Source: Tritrichomonas foetus
Lineage: Eukaryota; Parabasalia; Tritrichomonadida; Tritrichomonadidae
NCBI GenBank assembly: GCA_001839685.1
Contig: MLAK01001009.1
Location: 2,048-39,521, forward strand
Direction: 5' to 3'
Length of the DNA stretch: 37,474 nt
A program made the position numbers and the translations under genes. Each line of letters starts with the position of its first letter. The first letter of the stretch is position 1. The notes under the pieces were generated by a model, which worked only from the letters and a program-made list of their open reading frames with translations, was not told where the DNA came from and did no database searches. This document shows, piece after piece, positions 18,495-26,437 of this stretch.

Positions 18495-19601
18495 ATGCGA
18501 AAGGGAAAGCATCATTATTCAGAAGAAGAATCGTATACGGATCCATTCGACGACCAGTTAGGAGATCAACAATACACAGGTGTTCCACAACCCGCAGTAA
18601 AAAACATTCCACAATTTGAAAGTGATTATAGTTATTCCGATGATGTCAGACAGCCGCCACAGCAGCGCCACAAAGCTCCACAACAACAAATATCCGATTA
18701 TTCAAGCGACAACGATGTGTCTTTAAATGGCTTTTCTACTCGAAATTTAGATATCGATCCAAACAATCTTGACAAAATGGTAGGAAAAGGTAAAATTTCT
18801 TCATCGTCTTCAGAAGACGAACATGTTAGACCACCCGCCGCATCCAAACGCTCTCAACACAGTCGAAGGGCTGCTCAATCTCAATTATCATCATATTCAG
18901 ATTCATCAGGCTATGACCATCCTCCGCCCAAATCTAATTCACCTCACCGACAGAAGCGGACCACTTTTGCCCAAGGCACGAATGGCTCACCTATCAAAAT
19001 TGCATCCGCGACTCGAGCAAAAGATGAGGCGTCTGTCAAATCCGGCCATTCAAATCGTTCTGGCCACTCAAATAGATCTGGTAGATCACATAGGTCACAT
19101 CGTTCAGAGAGATATGAAAGATCCTACAGAGGAGGAAATGAAAATAACGACCGAAAATCTAAAACTTCAAGCTTTTCAAAACGTTCAAGAGTAACAAAAG
19201 ACACCTGGAAAGAATCTGCTGCTAAATCTGTCGCTCAGCAAGATCTGGAAAGAATAGATAAAATCCTTGAAGAACAATATCATATTAATCATGAGGAAGT
19301 TGATTTGAATATAAACAGTAAAGTTCGTGCAGAATATGAAATGATGATCCAAAAACATTGTAAGATAATTTCTGATACAAAACGAATTTATGAAAGGCAA
19401 ACCAATAAAGAATATCTCTTGGAAAACAATCCACGCGAATTAATGAAGCTTACACGAAGCCAAATTAAAGAAACAAACAATAGCATAGTGAAGGAATTGA
19501 AGAAAGTGCTCGCTGACTTAAATGATGTCAGGGAACAAAATGAGCAGATGCAAAGGCAAATTGATACAATTTTAATGAAAAACAAAAAGAACAGAAAGTG
19601 A
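18495..19601 (+). CDS. RS-like disordered protein with C-terminal coiled coil
   Basis: This 368-residue protein is not one I recognise. Residues 1-235 are disordered. They carry acidic-serine clusters (SEEESYTDPFDD, SSSSEDEH), suited to casein kinase 2, and a Ser/Arg/His-rich tract near residues 178-215 (SGHSNRSGHSNRSGRSHRSH), which resembles RS domains. From about residue 238 to the end the sequence is helical and charged (QQDLERIDKILEEQYHINHE, KELKKVLADLNDVREQNEQM) and predicts a coiled coil. The last residues, MKNKKNRK, are basic. It could be a cytoskeletal linker or an RNA-processing factor. The arrangement of basic disorder plus coiled coil supports either. Confidence 0.7.
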   Translation: MRKGKHHYSEEESYTDPFDDQLGDQQYTGVPQPAVKNIPQFESDYSYSDDVRQPPQQRHKAPQQQISDYSSDNDVSLNGFSTRNLDIDPNNLDKMVGKGKISSSSSEDEHVRPPAASKRSQHSRRAAQSQLSSYSDSSGYDHPPPKSNSPHRQKRTTFAQGTNGSPIKIASATRAKDEASVKSGHSNRSGHSNRSGRSHRSHRSERYERSYRGGNENNDRKSKTSSFSKRSRVTKDTWKESAAKSVAQQDLERIDKILEEQYHINHEEVDLNINSKVRAEYEMMIQKHCKIISDTKRIYERQTNKEYLLENNPRELMKLTRSQIKETNNSIVKELKKVLADLNDVREQNEQMQRQIDTILMKNKKNRK

Positions 19602-20065
19602 ATTCACTTTTTTGTTTCTCTTTGTTTTGTTGACACGCAAATTCATTTTTTGTTAGTTTTATTCTTTAAAATTTATTGGCTTTTATTTAATTTCGATATT
19701 TTGATTTTTACTGTAAGAGGCAAATAAGCCAATGCGATTTATTACAAAAAACTAAAACACTTTAAAATTCATAAGTAGCTGAAAAATATCATCTTTTTTG
19801 TCGATAACTATTTATCTTGACAAGACTTTTCTAATTTGAAAACAACAAAATATTTTGTCAAGTTATTGCTGTGTAGTTGCTGATTGATCTTCATATATTT
19901 GTAAGTCTTGAATCAAACATCCATCACTTTCCATACTATCAAATAAACTAATTTTGAAAAAACGAAATAGGAAATATAAAATATTTTTTTTGTCTGATCA
20001 AAAAACCAACAACATGTTTACCATAAATAATAATTAAAATATAATTGAAGGTAAACATGATACTT
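19602..20065. other. convergent intergenic spacer, 464 bp
   Basis: This lies between the 3' ends of the coiled-coil gene and the IscA gene. It is T-rich at its left end. No gene or clear structure is seen. Confidence 0.55.
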
Positions 20066-20461
20066 TTAGGAATGTTGATGTTGATGATTCTCTGTTCCAA
20101 CAGATTTTCCACAACTGCAGTTATGAAGTTCTGAACTCGCAGGAAGTTCGACTTTAAAAGTAGAACTAAACATGTCTGTGACATAGTCGAGTGTTGCTCC
20201 ACGAAGGAAAAGTAAAGCATGGTCGTCAAGAACAACCATCGCTCCATCTTTTTCAAAAACGTGGTCATTTTCACGAGCTTTGGATTCAAAATCAAAATCA
20301 TATTGAAATCCAGCACAGCCACCTGACTTCAATCCAATTCTCAACATTTTATTTTCGAAATCTCCCTCAAGTAACTTTTTTATCTGGACAGCAGCTGAGG
20401 ATGTCAGATCAAAAGCCTTCTTGGCAACAGCAGCAGCCCTTTGGAAATAGTTTGTCAGCAT
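20066..20461 (-). CDS. A-type iron-sulfur cluster carrier (IscA/ISCA family), probably hydrogenosomal
   Basis: This 131-residue protein is an A-type Fe-S assembly factor that passes clusters from the ISC scaffold to target enzymes. The three family cysteines are present: Cys49 in GGCAGFQY, and Cys115 and Cys117 in CSCGKS. The core runs from about residue 17 to 120. The N-terminus MLTNYFQRAAAVAKKAF is Arg/Lys-containing, lacks acidic residues and starts ML. This fits the short cleavable leaders of trichomonad hydrogenosomal matrix proteins, so a hydrogenosomal site is likely. The frame continues six codons 5' only from a non-ATG codon, so the ATG at 20461 is preferred. An unusual His/Gln tail (HQHQHS) follows the core. 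The stop reads TAAA. It is divergent from the AK6 gene across a 182-bp repeat-bearing promoter. Confidence 0.88.
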   Translation of the reverse strand: MLTNYFQRAAAVAKKAFDLTSSAAVQIKKLLEGDFENKMLRIGLKSGGCAGFQYDFDFESKARENDHVFEKDGAMVVLDDHALLFLRGATLDYVTDMFSSTFKVELPASSELHNCSCGKSVGTENHQHQHS

Positions 20462-20531
20462 TTTATGAATATGAATCAAAAACTTCGATAAATTAAATTC
20501 TATTTATAAATGTCCAGAAAACATCATCTTT

Positions 20532-20632
20532 GAATTATTTCCTGGTCAATCAAATTGAATTAATCTTTGAAGTATTTCTTGGTCGACCAAAATTGAATTC
20601 ATTTTTGAAGTATTTCTTGGTCGAGCAAAATC
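20532..20632. repeat. 37-38 bp tandem repeat in the shared IscA/AK6 promoter
   Basis: Three imperfect units begin at 20532, 20569 and 20607. Each has the order GAAGTATTTC, then TTGGTCGACC, then AAAATTGAATTC, with changes in the first and last copies (GGTCAATC and GGTCGAGC). The core GGTCGACC is a palindrome. A fourth, weaker core, AGTCGACCAAACTTC, falls 34 bp further on, inside the first codons of the AK6 gene. The repeats fill most of the space between two divergent genes. Confidence 0.85.
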
Positions 20633-20643
20633 TCCTCTAAAAA

Positions 20644-21162
20644 ATGAGTCGAAGTCGACCAAACTTCCTTGTAACAGGAACTCCAGGTGTCGGAAAAACC
20701 ACATTCTCAGGAATGATGGCTGCCAGATTCAATATGTTGCACATCCCAGTCAGCCGCTTAATTGCAGAAAAGCATTTATGGCACGAAAAAGACGAACAAC
20801 GAGACTGCACAATTTACGATGAGCAACTCCTCGACGATGAAATCCAGAAGATCCTATCAGAAAATTCTGAAGGTGGCGTCATTTTTGATTTTCATTGCAC
20901 AGACATTGTTCCAAGCGAATGCATTGATTACGTTTTAGTTTTGAGATGCGATTCTGACATTCTTTATAAAAGGCTTCAACAGCGTAACTACGATCCAAAG
21001 AAAATCACAGAAAATGTCGATGCTGAAATCTTCCGTGTTGTTTTGGATGAAGTCATTGATGATTTCCCACAAGAGATGATCAAAGAAATATCATCTGACA
21101 CAATGGCTGATCTTGATCATGCACTTGATATGGTCGGCGAACTTTTATCTATGTCTCATTAA
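20644..21162 (+). CDS. adenylate kinase 6 / Fap7-like nucleotide kinase
   Basis: This 172-residue protein matches the AK6 (yeast Fap7, human AK6/hCINAP) family, small P-loop NMP kinases or ATPases needed for late 40S ribosome maturation in the nucleus and cytoplasm. The P-loop GTPGVGKT is at residues 12-19. DFHCTD at 82-87 stands where the family has a Walker-B-like DYHGC/DFHC segment. The lid and C-terminal part contain LYKRLQQRNYDPKKITENVDAEIFRVVLDE, the characteristic R-x-Y-x-x-x-K-I-x-E-N pattern. Length is normal for the family. No Inr is obvious just before the ATG; instead the tandem GGTCGACC-type repeats end about 12 bp upstream. The stop reads TAAA. Confidence 0.92.
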   Translation: MSRSRPNFLVTGTPGVGKTTFSGMMAARFNMLHIPVSRLIAEKHLWHEKDEQRDCTIYDEQLLDDEIQKILSENSEGGVIFDFHCTDIVPSECIDYVLVLRCDSDILYKRLQQRNYDPKKITENVDAEIFRVVLDEVIDDFPQEMIKEISSDTMADLDHALDMVGELLSMSH

Positions 21163-21445
21163 ATATTCTTTTCTTTTATTTATTTTAATGCCAAAATATT
21201 AAGCTTTTTAAAATGTTTTCTCATTTTCAGATTTCAATAAATTGTATATCCAATTTCTTGACTAGCACTCATGATATGCTTTCTATAAACATTCGAGACA
21301 TCTTTTAGTATTAAGATTGAATTGATAAATCATTCGAAATTAGAAATAAACTCGAATAAATACAGATTTTACAACATTATTTTTATGAGGTCAATTTTAA
21401 CCTGGTAGATAAACTATTCTGAAGAAGTACTTGTGAACTTCTTGG

Positions 21446-21466
21446 TGTCACAAAACTTTTGTGACA
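21446..21466. repeat. perfect palindrome upstream of the first Rab gene
   Basis: Arms TGTCACAAAA and TTTTGTGACA are perfect inverted copies around a single C. It lies about 140 bp upstream of the Rab ATG. It could be a binding site for a dimeric regulator or a hairpin. Confidence 0.85.
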
Positions 21467-21590
21467 AAACATTTGAATGATGACAATTTGTTATTTATGA
21501 AATTGTATCAGCGCCGCAATTTTATTTGAATTATATTTATTCAATTTTTTGTGTATGTGACTATTTTTATTCAAATCATCTAATTTTATT

Positions 21591-21596
21591 TCATTG
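21591..21596 (+). promoter_or_regulatory. Inr-like element of the first Rab gene
   Basis: TCATTG lies 9 nt before the ATG at 21606, giving a leader of about 13 nt. This supports the ATG over any upstream non-ATG codon. Confidence 0.45.
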
Positions 21597-21605
21597 TGGC
21601 GAAAA

Positions 21606-22196
21606 ATGACCGCAACAGAACAGATTAAAATCGTTTTAGTTGGAAACAGTGGAGTCGGGAAAACAAGTATCCTCAATTGGTACCAACATAATGTAAAAGA
21701 TGTTGTTCCAACGATTGGCGCAAGTTGTACAGATATGTTAGTCGACATCGACGGGACCATAACCAATTTAAGTATTTGGGATACGGCTGGCCAGCTTCAA
21801 TTCCGTGATTTAATGCCACTTTATTTCCGAGATGCCTGTGTGATTATGATTTGCTTTTCTGTGAATGATGATGATTCCTTTTCGTCCATCAAAGACTGGG
21901 ATAATCTAATTATAAATAAAGCTCCTGCAAATGTTGTCAAACTAATTGTTTGTAACAAAATTGATCTTGAGGATAAACCGTTTCCGGTAGATCAAATCAC
22001 TTCACTGCAACATGAAATTGGTGCATCAGAAGTGTTTCGTACATCAGCTGTAACAGGTGAGGGAATAAACTACTTATTTGAATTCATAAAGAAGGCCAAA
22101 GACATTCCAAGAGATCAAAATTTTATGACACATCTGACATCAGAAGATAAGGAAATACTTTCTACTACTCCACAGGAGGAGAAGAAATGTTGCTAA
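21606..22196 (+). CDS. Rab-family small GTPase
   Basis: This 196-residue protein is a complete Rab-type GTPase, a switch for vesicle traffic. The P-loop GNSGVGKT is at 13-20, switch I Thr lies in PTIGAS, DTAGQ is at 59-63, NKID at 117-120, and the G5 loop is TSAVTGEG. The C-terminal CC (KKCC) is the site for double geranylgeranylation. After DTAGQ the usual E-R-F is L-Q-F, so the switch II family motif is altered and the subfamily is unclear. The catalytic Gln63 is kept. A non-ATG extension of four codons exists upstream; the ATG at 21606 is preferred because an Inr precedes it closely. It is followed by a second Rab-like gene on the same strand 729 bp away, but the two are not close copies. 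Confidence 0.92.
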   Translation: MTATEQIKIVLVGNSGVGKTSILNWYQHNVKDVVPTIGASCTDMLVDIDGTITNLSIWDTAGQLQFRDLMPLYFRDACVIMICFSVNDDDSFSSIKDWDNLIINKAPANVVKLIVCNKIDLEDKPFPVDQITSLQHEIGASEVFRTSAVTGEGINYLFEFIKKAKDIPRDQNFMTHLTSEDKEILSTTPQEEKKCC

Positions 22197-22831
22197 TGAT
22201 TTTTTATTAAAATTATATCGTTATATATGAAATCTACATTTCAATTTTTCATTAATTACCTTGAACCTTGAAATTTTAAATATTTATTGTTATTGCTTAG
22301 TATAATGGATGATACGATTCGAATCAGATTGTTCATAGGGTTTGCATAATTTACTCAATTGTCTATCAAACTATGAAACATGAATCAAAAGATGAAGGAA
22401 TATTTTATAAATCGAAAAATGTGGAGAAATCGATATTTTTTCACCGGAATTGAAAAGTTCGTAGATTTGATTGAATGGTGAAAAACGTGATTCATAGAAT
22501 GATGCAATAGAAATTATTTTCCTTTCCTAGTATTCTAGAACTTTTCTAAACTCTGTTATTCCAATTATTTTCATCATAAGGCGTGATTTATTACATTACA
22601 TTTGGATCAGTTTACAAAATATTGATCAATTTTTGTAAACAAAGCTTTCAAACACTACGAAATTCTATGATTCAATTAATTCAATTTCATTGTGTTAATT
22701 CAAAACTTTTGATTGAGGATTTCCTGCATTTGAATACTCTCAAAATCGAAGAGGAAATAACTGAAACATTGAATTCATTTTGATCATAGTAAAATTGAGA
22801 GATGTTAGTAAAGAAAATTAATTCACATATT

Positions 22832-22894
22832 ACTTTTTCAGTATTTATATGGCTATCCCCATATAATTCATGACCATATAAATACTGAAAAAGT
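22832..22894. repeat. 63-bp perfect inverted repeat just upstream of a Rab gene
   Basis: Arms at 22832-22852 and 22874-22894 are 21 bp each and exact reverse complements, with outer bases ACTTTTTCAG and CTGAAAAAGT. The 21-nt spacer contains CCCCATATAATTCATGA. The right arm ends 32 bp before the ATG at 22926. It could be a cruciform, a paired protein site or a very small foldback element. Confidence 0.95.
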
Positions 22895-22916
22895 CGATGG
22901 AAGAAAATGAAAGTAA

Positions 22917-22922
22917 TCATTT
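22917..22922 (+). promoter_or_regulatory. Inr-like element of the second Rab gene
   Basis: TCATTT lies 3 nt before the ATG at 22926, giving a leader of about 7 nt. It also places transcription start outside the inverted repeat. Confidence 0.5.
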
Positions 22923-22925
22923 TCA

Positions 22926-23510
22926 ATGATTCCTTTTAGCAAAACCAAAGCACCACGTCTTGTTTTGTTGGGTAACTCTAGTGTTGGAAAATCATCACTC
23001 GTTTACAGAATGGTACATAATGAATTCAAGACCGACATACCGCCAACAACCGCAGTCGCTCATGTTATGCTGACTTTGGACCCATCCGATCCATTTGACG
23101 TCCAAATGTGGGATACAGCCGGCATGGAACGATACCGATCAATCAATAAAATATATACGCGAGATGCAGTTTGTGCGTTATTAGTTTTCGACTTCACGCA
23201 ATCTTCTTCTTTCACAAGTTTGGACACATGGAAAAGTGACTTTATTTCAGGTGACCCAGACCCCGATGCCACTATAATATTGATCGGAAATAAATCTGAT
23301 AAAAACGATGATTTCGAAGTCGAACTGAATGATGCTAAAAAGTGGGCAGATGATCATAATATTAAGTTCTTCCCAGTTTCGGCACTTGATGGATCAGGCA
23401 TCGATGAACTACTTCAAGAGCTCAGCAAATGCATTCCAAGGCCAGTCGATCATGGAGAAATTTTATTTGAAGAAGCTGAAGCTGACACTACAAAAAAACA
23501 ATGTTGTTAA
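22926..23510 (+). CDS. Rab-like small GTPase with substituted switch II glutamine
   Basis: This 194-residue protein has the GTPase motifs in order: GNSSVGKSS at 16-24, switch I Thr in PPTTA, DTAGM at 63-67, NKSD at 122-125, and SALDGSG as the G5 loop. It ends KKQCC, a double-prenylation site. The catalytic glutamine of DTAGQ is Met67. In Ras and Rab proteins, loss of this Gln usually slows GTP hydrolysis, so the protein may favour the GTP-bound state or depend on an unusual GAP; this is inference. ERYRSI after it is otherwise Rab-like. The C-terminal tail is acidic. The stop reads TAAA. An Inr lies 3 nt before the ATG, and a 63-bp inverted repeat lies just upstream. Confidence 0.92.
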   Translation: MIPFSKTKAPRLVLLGNSSVGKSSLVYRMVHNEFKTDIPPTTAVAHVMLTLDPSDPFDVQMWDTAGMERYRSINKIYTRDAVCALLVFDFTQSSSFTSLDTWKSDFISGDPDPDATIILIGNKSDKNDDFEVELNDAKKWADDHNIKFFPVSALDGSGIDELLQELSKCIPRPVDHGEILFEEAEADTTKKQCC

Positions 23511-24015
23511 ATAAATTCCATAAATTTCTTGAATTAATATTAAAATGATCATGCCAAATTTATTCTAATATTTTTTTTTCTTCCAAAGAAACTCAACCAA
23601 AAATGAGACAAATTGATTCATTCATAGAAATTCATTGATTGAAATAAATTGTCCATATATAAATATATATTTGAGCTGATAAGCAGAATATGGCCTTCAA
23701 AATGTAAATCATAAATTTACAATAAAATAGCAATTTGTAAGTGATGAGTATTAATTTATTTTAGTCATTTTAATACAACATGATCATTGATTGATTGACT
23801 TCAAAGAGAAAATCTACAATTTTTTTGAAATGTGAAAGTCGAAATTGGATTTCACAATTTTAGTTCCAAATTTTTAGTTTTTTTAATGTGAGTAATTTGA
23901 TTATTAGATTTAGAATACCGTCAATAATGAGAAATAATCATGAATTTTGAGTCAATAATTTAAATCAATTAAAAATTCTTCACCAGTTCGATTTTATAAC
24001 TATTTTTTTTTGCTA
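23511..24015. other. convergent intergenic spacer, 505 bp
   Basis: This AT-rich spacer lies between two convergent genes. TGTAAAT and ATTTACA form a small inverted repeat near 23702-23720. No gene is seen. Confidence 0.55.
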
Positions 24016-25374
24016 TTAAGTTTCTGGAGTAAGTTCTTGTATCATTCGTAGGATTTGAAATGCCATATCTCGAATTCTTTCGACAGAATGATTTGTTAAA
24101 TTGTTAAGTGATTCACACGTATTAACATCACAAAAATATTCAATGAGTGGTTCTGGAATTCCGTCCAAAGAAATAATAGCTATAATCAAATCAAGAATAC
24201 AAAATAAAACTCGTTCATTGCTATCAAGCATTCCAAGCCCGATTTCTATGACAGGATAAAAAGGTTCAAATTGTGTTTTATTAAAACCAAAATTTACACA
24301 ATTTCTGACAACTTTTGATAAAACAATAAGTGAAGTTTCTTTGACAATATAAGAAGAATTAATTGCAAATGAAATATAAATGCCAACTAATTCACTATTT
24401 AAAAATTGAATTGTCGAATTTGGTACATTTTTAATTATATTATCAAAAATATAACCAACCCATTTGGTTTTAGTATCATTATTTAAACTTAAAATATGAG
24501 CTAGTACTTCAAAAATTGTAGCATTATAAAAAGCTGTTGCTTCTTTTATGAAATTTGAACGAACAGTGAAAAATTTCATTAAATATAAAATTGAATTATC
24601 TTCATATGTAAGAACTACACTTAAACAATGAACAAGCTTTTCAGCAATTTCAGGCTTGGAAAACTCAGGATCTTCCATTTTCTCATACATTGAAAAAGAA
24701 CATAATACTCTACAAGCGGATTTGAATGAAACTTCATAATCAAGCAATTTAAGACCAATACTTCTTAATATAGTGAAATCTTCATTTTCAATATCATCTG
24801 ATAATATATTTGCTATAATTTCACCAGTATATTGAATTGTTATTTCATCCTTAGAACCAAATATCACAGAATATATGTCTGTCAAGAATGATAAAATAAA
24901 CATTAATTTTTTCACATCAGAAACCATTGAAAATCTTATCAAACATTGTAAAACCATATATCTTTCTTCTGAACATTCAGTAAACATTTCTTTCTTCAAA
25001 AATAAATAACAACCATGATCGAACAATTCCAATATAATTTGATCTGAGCTTATCTGACATAAATTATCTATAATCTTAAGTGTTGCACATTTTTCTGGAA
25101 TTGTTTCTAAAGTTGTCAAGAATTGTGCAAAGAAGTCAAAAAAGTTTTTCTGCTTCAAAAAATTAATAACCAAAGGATCTGCATTCCTAAAAAATATTGA
25201 TTGGTCAGAAAAATTGGCCAGTAATTGTTTTGGCATCAACATAAATTGAAGGATTATTGGTCCGTTGTGTTCGAAATCAAACTCTAAATAATCTTCTTCG
25301 TATTCATATTCATAATCAATTAAAACTTTAGTGATAATTTTTTTACTTTTCAGTTCGTCAACCTTCCATTCCAT
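24016..25374 (-). CDS. alpha-solenoid (ARM/HEAT-like) protein of unknown function
   Basis: This protein of 452 residues is helical throughout, with ARM/HEAT-like pairs such as FAQFLTTLETIPEKCATLKIIDNLCQI, LVKETSLIVLSKVVRNCVNF and RIRDMAFQILRMIQELTP. Trichomonads encode many such solenoids, and I do not recognise a named family. The N-terminus is acidic (DYEYEYEEDYLEFDFEHNG). The open frame reaches an upstream ATG at 25416, but I prefer 25374. There the ATG follows TCATTTA directly, and the 14 extra codons overlap a GGTCGGCC-type element found in other promoters here. If the first ATG were used, the protein would have 466 residues, starting MKFWSAK. The stop is TAA followed by TAG. Role unknown; protein-protein scaffolding is the default guess. 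Confidence 0.7.
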   Translation of the reverse strand: MEWKVDELKSKKIITKVLIDYEYEYEEDYLEFDFEHNGPIILQFMLMPKQLLANFSDQSIFFRNADPLVINFLKQKNFFDFFAQFLTTLETIPEKCATLKIIDNLCQISSDQIILELFDHGCYLFLKKEMFTECSEERYMVLQCLIRFSMVSDVKKLMFILSFLTDIYSVIFGSKDEITIQYTGEIIANILSDDIENEDFTILRSIGLKLLDYEVSFKSACRVLCSFSMYEKMEDPEFSKPEIAEKLVHCLSVVLTYEDNSILYLMKFFTVRSNFIKEATAFYNATIFEVLAHILSLNNDTKTKWVGYIFDNIIKNVPNSTIQFLNSELVGIYISFAINSSYIVKETSLIVLSKVVRNCVNFGFNKTQFEPFYPVIEIGLGMLDSNERVLFCILDLIIAIISLDGIPEPLIEYFCDVNTCESLNNLTNHSVERIRDMAFQILRMIQELTPET

Positions 25375-25375
25375 T

Positions 25376-25381
25376 AAATGA
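25376..25381 (-). promoter_or_regulatory. Inr-like element that argues for the internal start
   Basis: The minus strand reads TCATTTA immediately before the ATG at 25374. No such element precedes the upstream ATG at 25416. Confidence 0.5.
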
Positions 25382-25398
25382 AAATTAAAAACATATTT

Positions 25399-25413
25399 GG
25401 CCGACCAAAATTT
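25399..25413 (-). promoter_or_regulatory. GGTCGACC-type element upstream of the solenoid gene
   Basis: The plus strand reads GGCCGACCAAAATTT, nearly identical to the element upstream of DnaJ and in the same orientation relative to its gene. It lies 25 bp before the preferred ATG. Confidence 0.4.
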
Positions 25414-25651
25414 CATTGGTTAATGATAAATCAGAAGCTTCATTAAGCATACTCATGAATTTTATTAAATGATCATTTGTAAATTCAATTTAAAACTCAT
25501 TTGAGTCGAATCATTCAACTCGCATGATTTGAAACATAAAACATAATATTTCAATTTAATGAAAAAAATCAAAACTGTGATTTCATAGTTAATATTTATA
25601 TTTATATATAAATTACATTTATATTGTTATTTGATTCTATATTTATGGCCG

Positions 25652-26437
25652 TTATTTGTATGTGTGTCTCTTCCTTTTTTTAGGAAGTGGTGAAGGAGAC
25701 CTGCTGGAATAGCTCGAGTAATAATCTGAGTAATAATCAGATGAGTAATAATCAGGATAATCAGAATAGCTTGAATAATTGTATTCTATGCGCTTCTTTT
25801 TTCTATGTGAGCGGGATCTCCGCTTTGGCGGAGGCGAATAATTATATGATCCATTTCCACTTTCATAATCAGAATAGTCAGAATAACAGTAGGAATAGTC
25901 AGAGTAGTAATCAGAGTCATAACATGAGTCAGAATATGCAGTATAAGCATATTCAGAATCATCGCTGTAATCATGATCATAATCTGTGTTTTCATGAGTG
26001 GATGAAGTTCCTTCATTTTTGCCCTTCTTTTTATGATGATGCTTTGAGTGATCTTCTTTTGATTGTTTTTTCTTGGATTTCTCATTCAGTTTTTTTTCGG
26101 CCAATTTCTTTTCTCGTTCCTCAGCTCGCTGCTTTGCAAAGTATTCTGCTTTGTATTGCTTTTCTTCTCTCCTGTATCGAAGTCTCTGCTTGTTGAATTC
26201 GACATGAATTTTATAGCCGTCGAGCAAAGTTCCATTCAATTTGATCACTGCATATTCGGCATCTTGTGGACGACGATAGGATATAAAGGCTATTCCTTTC
26301 GGGCGGTCTTTATAATCTTTGACGATATCGACTTTATCAACAACTCCGCACTGTTCAAAATGATATCTGAGGTCTGGTTCGATCGTATTGTAATTAAGAT
26401 GGCTGATAAAAACGGTCCTCGCTAAATGCCTGGCCAT
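25652..26437 (-). CDS. RRM protein with Tyr/Ser/Asp-rich repeat tail
   Basis: This 261-residue protein starts with one RNA-recognition motif (about residues 5-80). VFISHL is RNP2 and KGIAFISY is RNP1. A basic, Lys/Glu/Arg-rich segment follows (about 85-135). Residues about 145-255 are low in complexity and built of S-D-Y and D-S-D-Y units, broken by RRSRSHRKKKR, and end PSPLPKKRKRHTYK. The layout recalls SR splicing factors, but the tail is dominated by Tyr and Asp rather than Arg-Ser. Such Tyr-rich tails can drive condensate formation in other systems; this is inference. The basic ends suggest a nuclear location. The frame extends 15 codons upstream only through a GTG; the ATG at 26437 begins MARHLARTVF, a normal RRM lead-in. 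The antisense strand carries a spurious Asn/Gln-rich ORF. Confidence 0.85.
   Translation of the reverse strand: MARHLARTVFISHLNYNTIEPDLRYHFEQCGVVDKVDIVKDYKDRPKGIAFISYRRPQDAEYAVIKLNGTLLDGYKIHVEFNKQRLRYRREEKQYKAEYFAKQRAEEREKKLAEKKLNEKSKKKQSKEDHSKHHHKKKGKNEGTSSTHENTDYDHDYSDDSEYAYTAYSDSCYDSDYYSDYSYCYSDYSDYESGNGSYNYSPPPKRRSRSHRKKKRIEYNYSSYSDYPDYYSSDYYSDYYSSYSSRSPSPLPKKRKRHTYK

Larger units (their letters stand above)
21163..21605. other. intergenic spacer, 443 bp
   Basis: This holds the AK6 3' flank and the promoter of the first Rab gene, with a perfect palindrome at 21446-21466 listed separately. Nothing else is seen. Confidence 0.6.
22197..22925. other. intergenic region, 729 bp, between two Rab genes
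   Basis: An open frame without ATG start at 22583-22783 has AT-rich composition and is probably chance, though a decayed fragment cannot be excluded. The right end carries a long perfect inverted repeat, listed separately. Confidence 0.5.

Noticed and set aside
22583..22783. 66-codon plus-strand ORF between the Rab genes
   Set aside because: It starts at GTG with no initiator, and its length is within chance expectation for this composition.
21606..23510. Recent tandem duplication of the two Rab genes
   Set aside because: Their proteins share only the general GTPase motifs, and their flanks differ, so any duplication is old.
25687..26196. 169-codon Asn/Gln/Ser-rich plus-strand ORF
   Set aside because: It is the antisense of the SDY-repeat tail of the RRM gene; its repeats mirror that low-complexity tract.
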